Source of the DNA: F1-60-MAGs149 sp032119475
GTDB taxonomy: Bacteria > Actinomycetota > Thermoleophilia > Gaiellales > F1-60-MAGs149
NCBI GenBank assembly: GCA_032119475.1
Contig: JAUMCA010000066.1
Location: 1-15,660 of the forward strand
Direction of reading: 5' to 3'
Length of the DNA stretch: 15,660 nt
The position numbers and the translations under genes were made by a program. Shown piece after piece: positions 14,036 through 15,660 of the stretch (within the stretch, counting starts at the first letter, position 1; each line of letters starts with the position of its first letter). A model generated the notes under the pieces. The model had not been told where the DNA came from. It did not search any database and worked only from the letters and a program-made list of their open reading frames with translations.

Positions 14036-14518
14036 ATGTCTGCTATGAGCGTTCCTTACCGCACTGTCGACCCGTACCGCGACACGCACGTGATCGACGC
14101 ACGCGGTCCGCGCACGAACCAGGCCATCGTCGGCGTCGGCGCGCTGATCGCGTTCCTGCTCCAGCAGGAGTGGATCGTGGCGCTGCTCGCGCTGCAGCTG
14201 ATCGTCGGCCTCACGCTCGGCCGCCGCTTCTGCCTGCCGTGCCGCCTGTGGTTCGACGTGCTCCAGCCGCGCTTCGGCGAGGGGCAGATCGAGGACGCGC
14301 GCGTGCCCCGCTTCGCGAACATCATCGGCGCGATCTTCCTGACCGCGGCCACCGTGCTGCTGGTCACCGGTTTCGCCACCATCGGCTGGGCGCTCACCCT
14401 GATCGTCGCCGCGCTGGCCCTGCTCGCCGCGACGACGGGCGTCTGCGTCGGCTGCGAGATGTACATGATCATCGCGCGTCTGCGCGGCCTCACCGTCGAC
14501 CGGCACCCGGCCGTCTGA
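14036..14518 (+). CDS. DUF4395 family membrane protein
   Basis: A 160-aa integral membrane protein matching DUF4395: a conserved N-terminal segment DARGPRTNQAIVGVGALIAF (21-40), about four hydrophobic spans, RRFCLPCRLWFDVLQPRF (63-80), and a C-terminal GVCVGCEMYMIIARL. Two CxxC pairs stand out, Cys66/Cys69 and Cys137/Cys140, both close to membrane boundaries. The molecular function of the family is not established to my knowledge. The gene directly downstream (2-bp gap) is a membrane-anchored thioredoxin-like protein, so transfer of thiol electrons or a sulfur-related role is a reasonable inference. The start at ATG 14036 has an upstream GAAGGTAGAG; a nearby in-frame ATG at 14045 is an alternative. 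Confidence 0.88.
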   Translation: MSAMSVPYRTVDPYRDTHVIDARGPRTNQAIVGVGALIAFLLQQEWIVALLALQLIVGLTLGRRFCLPCRLWFDVLQPRFGEGQIEDARVPRFANIIGAIFLTAATVLLVTGFATIGWALTLIVAALALLAATTGVCVGCEMYMIIARLRGLTVDRHPAV

Positions 14519-14520
14519 CG

Positions 14521-14916
14521 ATGGATCGCCTGCTCATCGTCATCGCGCTCGTCGCCGGCCTCGCGGCCGTCGCGCTGATCGCGCGGCGCCGCCGCGGCCT
14601 CGAGCGGCCGCTCCCGGGGAAGGTGGATCCCACCGCGCTCGGTCTCGAATCGGCGCACGGCGACACCGCCGTCGTCGCGTTCTCGGGCCCGCTGTGCCAC
14701 GCCTGTCAGCAGTGGGGCAGCGAACTCGCGGACGCCGGCATTCCGTACCGCAAGATCGACGTCCTGCAGGAGGCCGGCCTCGCCCGCGCCCACGGCGTCA
14801 CGACCACGCCGGTCGTCCTCGTCGTCGAGCGCGCGAGCGGCGACGTCCTCGCCGGCTGGGACGACGCGCCGACGGCCGAGAGCGTCGCGCGCGTCCGCGA
14901 GCTCGCGCAGGTCTAG
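14521..14916 (+). CDS. Membrane-anchored thioredoxin-like protein
   Basis: A 131-aa protein with one N-terminal membrane span (about residues 3-21) followed by Arg-rich RRRRG, which suggests that the thioredoxin-like domain stays on the cytoplasmic side if the positive-inside rule holds. The active site is CHAC (Cys59-Cys62) in FSGPLCHACQQW, and the cis-proline loop is TTTPVVLVV (Pro97). The domain is short but has the expected YRKIDVLQEAGLARAHGV strand-helix element. It starts 2 bp after the DUF4395 stop and is almost certainly co-translated with it; the pair may exchange electrons through their CxxC motifs. Its TAG stop shares CTAG with the convergent DUF1622 gene. Confidence 0.88.
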   Translation: MDRLLIVIALVAGLAAVALIARRRRGLERPLPGKVDPTALGLESAHGDTAVVAFSGPLCHACQQWGSELADAGIPYRKIDVLQEAGLARAHGVTTTPVVLVVERASGDVLAGWDDAPTAESVARVRELAQV

Positions 14917-15260
14917 CGCCCGGGGGGAGCCGCGTCGGCCTTGGGCTGCCACGGCCAGCGCCCGTCGATCTCGACGGTGAGGGTCAGGCTGAGCAGCGTC
15001 CGCACCGCGACGATCACGGCCAGGGTGATCGCGTTCTCGAGCGTCGGGTCGAGCGCCACCGTGCGGATGATGTCCGCGGCGACGAGGATCTCGAGCCCCA
15101 GCAGGATCCCGCGCCCGGTGATCCGGCGGAACCGCACGTAGCGCTCCCCGGAGCGGATCAGCGTGAGGACGGCGGCGTACGCGATGCCGACCAGGATCGC
15201 GGCGACGCCGATCAGGTCGAGCGCCCGTCCGGCGCCCTCCACCCAGTCGGCGACATCCAT
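14913..15260 (-). CDS. DUF1622 family membrane protein
   Basis: A 115-aa protein with about three membrane spans: IGVAAILVGIAYAAVLTLI (about 17-35), GRGILLGLEILVAADIIRTV (about 49-68) and a third at about 76-95. The conserved RRITGRGILLGLEILVAADII and DPTLENAITLAVIVAVRTLLS identify the DUF1622 family, small inner-membrane proteins of unknown function. The C-terminal tail is polar and proline-rich. ATG 15260 is the first good start; the upstream region holds a strong hairpin (15288-15320) shared with the divergent small gene. The stop overlaps the thioredoxin-like gene stop by 4 bp. Confidence 0.88.
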   Translation of the reverse strand: MDVADWVEGAGRALDLIGVAAILVGIAYAAVLTLIRSGERYVRFRRITGRGILLGLEILVAADIIRTVALDPTLENAITLAVIVAVRTLLSLTLTVEIDGRWPWQPKADAAPPGR

Positions 15261-15287
15261 GCTCCGAGCCTACGCCGCCGACAGGAC

Positions 15288-15320
15288 GCGGACGGCGGGA
15301 ATCCCGCACCCGCCGTCCGC
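15288..15320. promoter_or_regulatory. 12-bp-stem dyad between divergent genes
   Basis: The arms GCGGACGGCGGG (15288-15299) and CCCGCCGTCCGC (15309-15320) pair perfectly around a 9-base loop; an alternative inner palindrome CGGGAATCCCG overlaps it. It lies 27 bp upstream of the DUF1622 ATG and 21 bp upstream of the small gene's GTG. An operator or a leader hairpin is possible. Confidence 0.6.
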
Positions 15321-15341
15321 AGCCAGGTGTACGTTTCGCCG

Positions 15342-15518
15342 GTGCTCAGCCGCAGCCTGGACCCCGCCGCGCCCCGTCTGGTGGCGGCCGACGCCTTCGT
15401 GCGACTCGAGCGGATCCTCGACTGCATCCGCCGCGGCGAGCTCGAGGCGACGCCGGACGAGCGGGACCGCATCGCCGCGGCGCTCGACGCGCTCCGCGGG
15501 CTCCAGCGCGCCGCCTGA
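15342..15518 (+). CDS. Small hypothetical protein (58 aa)
   Basis: I do not recognise this 58-residue protein. It is mainly helical and charged: AADAFVRLERILDCIRRGEL, then EATPDERDRIAAALDALRGL, ending QRAA. That pattern of amphipathic helices looks like a real small protein rather than a random frame. The start is uncertain: GTG 15342 gives LSRSLDPAAPRL..., and an in-frame GTG at 15327 would add five residues; neither has a convincing Shine-Dalgarno sequence. The last codons and TGA lie in the left arm of the 45-bp palindrome at 15509-15553. Confidence 0.55.
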   Translation: MLSRSLDPAAPRLVAADAFVRLERILDCIRRGELEATPDERDRIAAALDALRGLQRAA

Positions 15519-15553
15519 ATGAAAGGGGCCAGACCCCTTTCATTCAGGCGGCG
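15509..15553. repeat. 45-bp near-perfect palindrome, likely bidirectional terminator
   Basis: The left arm CGCCGCCTGAATGAAAGGGG (15509-15528) pairs fully with 15534-15553. The core is CCAGA with one C/A mismatch (15529/15533), centred at 15531. GGGG...CCCC bordered by AAA and TTT suits a terminator on both strands. The core GGGGCCAGACCCC closely resembles those at 8179 and 8246. Confidence 0.93.
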
Positions 15554-15659
15554 GTGATTCCCCCCACCGCTCCCAGGCCCCGCCGAACGCGCTGAGGAGC
15601 GCCGCGTGGAGATCGTCGCTGTCGGCCGTCACCAGACGACGGGCCCAACGGCGGCGTTC
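15540..15659 (-). CDS. C-terminal end of an unidentified protein (5' end beyond window)
   Basis: Only the last 39 residues are in the window: ERRRWARRLVTADSDDLHAA, then LLSAFGGAWERWGESPPPE. The mix of Arg, Trp, acidic and Leu/Ala residues and the absence of stops read as a genuine coding end; the neighbouring frame gives a low-complexity Arg/Gly/Pro sequence. The function is unknown. Its final codons and TGA are encoded by the right arm of the 45-bp palindrome, mirroring the convergent small gene. Confidence 0.55.
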   Translation of the reverse strand, partial: ERRRWARRLVTADSDDLHAALLSAFGGAWERWGESPPPE

Positions 15660-15660
15660 G

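Overview
The window is GC-rich, densely packed bacterial chromosome. The gene families (Rpf-like cell-wall lyase, Pr6Pr membrane protein, DUF4395/thioredoxin pair, DHA2 transporter) and the Arg/Ala/Asp-rich codon use suggest an actinobacterium. Class Thermoleophilia (Solirubrobacter/Conexibacter-like) is my best guess, but no rRNA or other marker proves it. I see no tRNA, rRNA, IS element, phage or CRISPR array.

Layout. 1-414 (-): 5' part of a zinc alcohol dehydrogenase resembling Had of benzoyl-CoA degradation. 415-651: divergent intergenic region with two copies of a perfect 36-bp palindrome. 652-1782 (+): VKOR-type thiol oxidase and a Pr6Pr membrane protein. 1779-3275 (-): DHA2-type MFS exporter. 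3362-7445 (-): a six-gene run read right to left: ComB-like phosphatase, unknown 207-aa protein, acyl carrier protein, MBOAT acyltransferase, 58-aa single-span microprotein, SGNH/DltD-like transferase. 7583-8125 (+): secreted Rpf-like protein. 8168-8269: two 35-bp palindromes that are exact reverse complements of each other. 8313-10567 (+): ATP-grasp ligase overlapping a second, paralogous SGNH transferase. 10554-11447 (-): LysR regulator, divergent from isocitrate lyase aceA (11570-12853, +), with clear operator-like dyads between them. 12937-13944 (+): sugar nucleotidyltransferase. 14036-14916 (+): DUF4395 protein plus membrane-anchored thioredoxin-like protein. 14913-15260 (-): DUF1622 protein. 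15342-15518 (+) and 15540-15659 (-): two small or partial convergent genes whose ends both lie in a 45-bp palindrome.

The most interesting part is 3362-6044. ACP, MBOAT, single-span microprotein and SGNH transferase are the parts list of the dlt system (DltC, DltB, DltX, DltD) that esterifies cell-envelope polymers. The 58-aa protein ends in PVYANY, with a tyrosine at position 3 and an aromatic residue at position 6 of the last six residues, as in the acyl-shuttle hexapeptide known from DltX. No DltA-type adenylating enzyme is present, and two unfamiliar genes (207-aa protein, ComB-like) share the run. I infer a dlt-like envelope acylation cassette with an unknown acyl group and polymer. The second SGNH paralogue, coupled to an ATP-grasp ligase 2 kb away, may be a branch of the same chemistry.

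A second theme is a set of long, nearly perfect palindromes at 430, 574, 8168, 8235 and 15509. Each has a G-run/C-run core bordered by A/T runs, and they look like dispersed elements rather than host genes.
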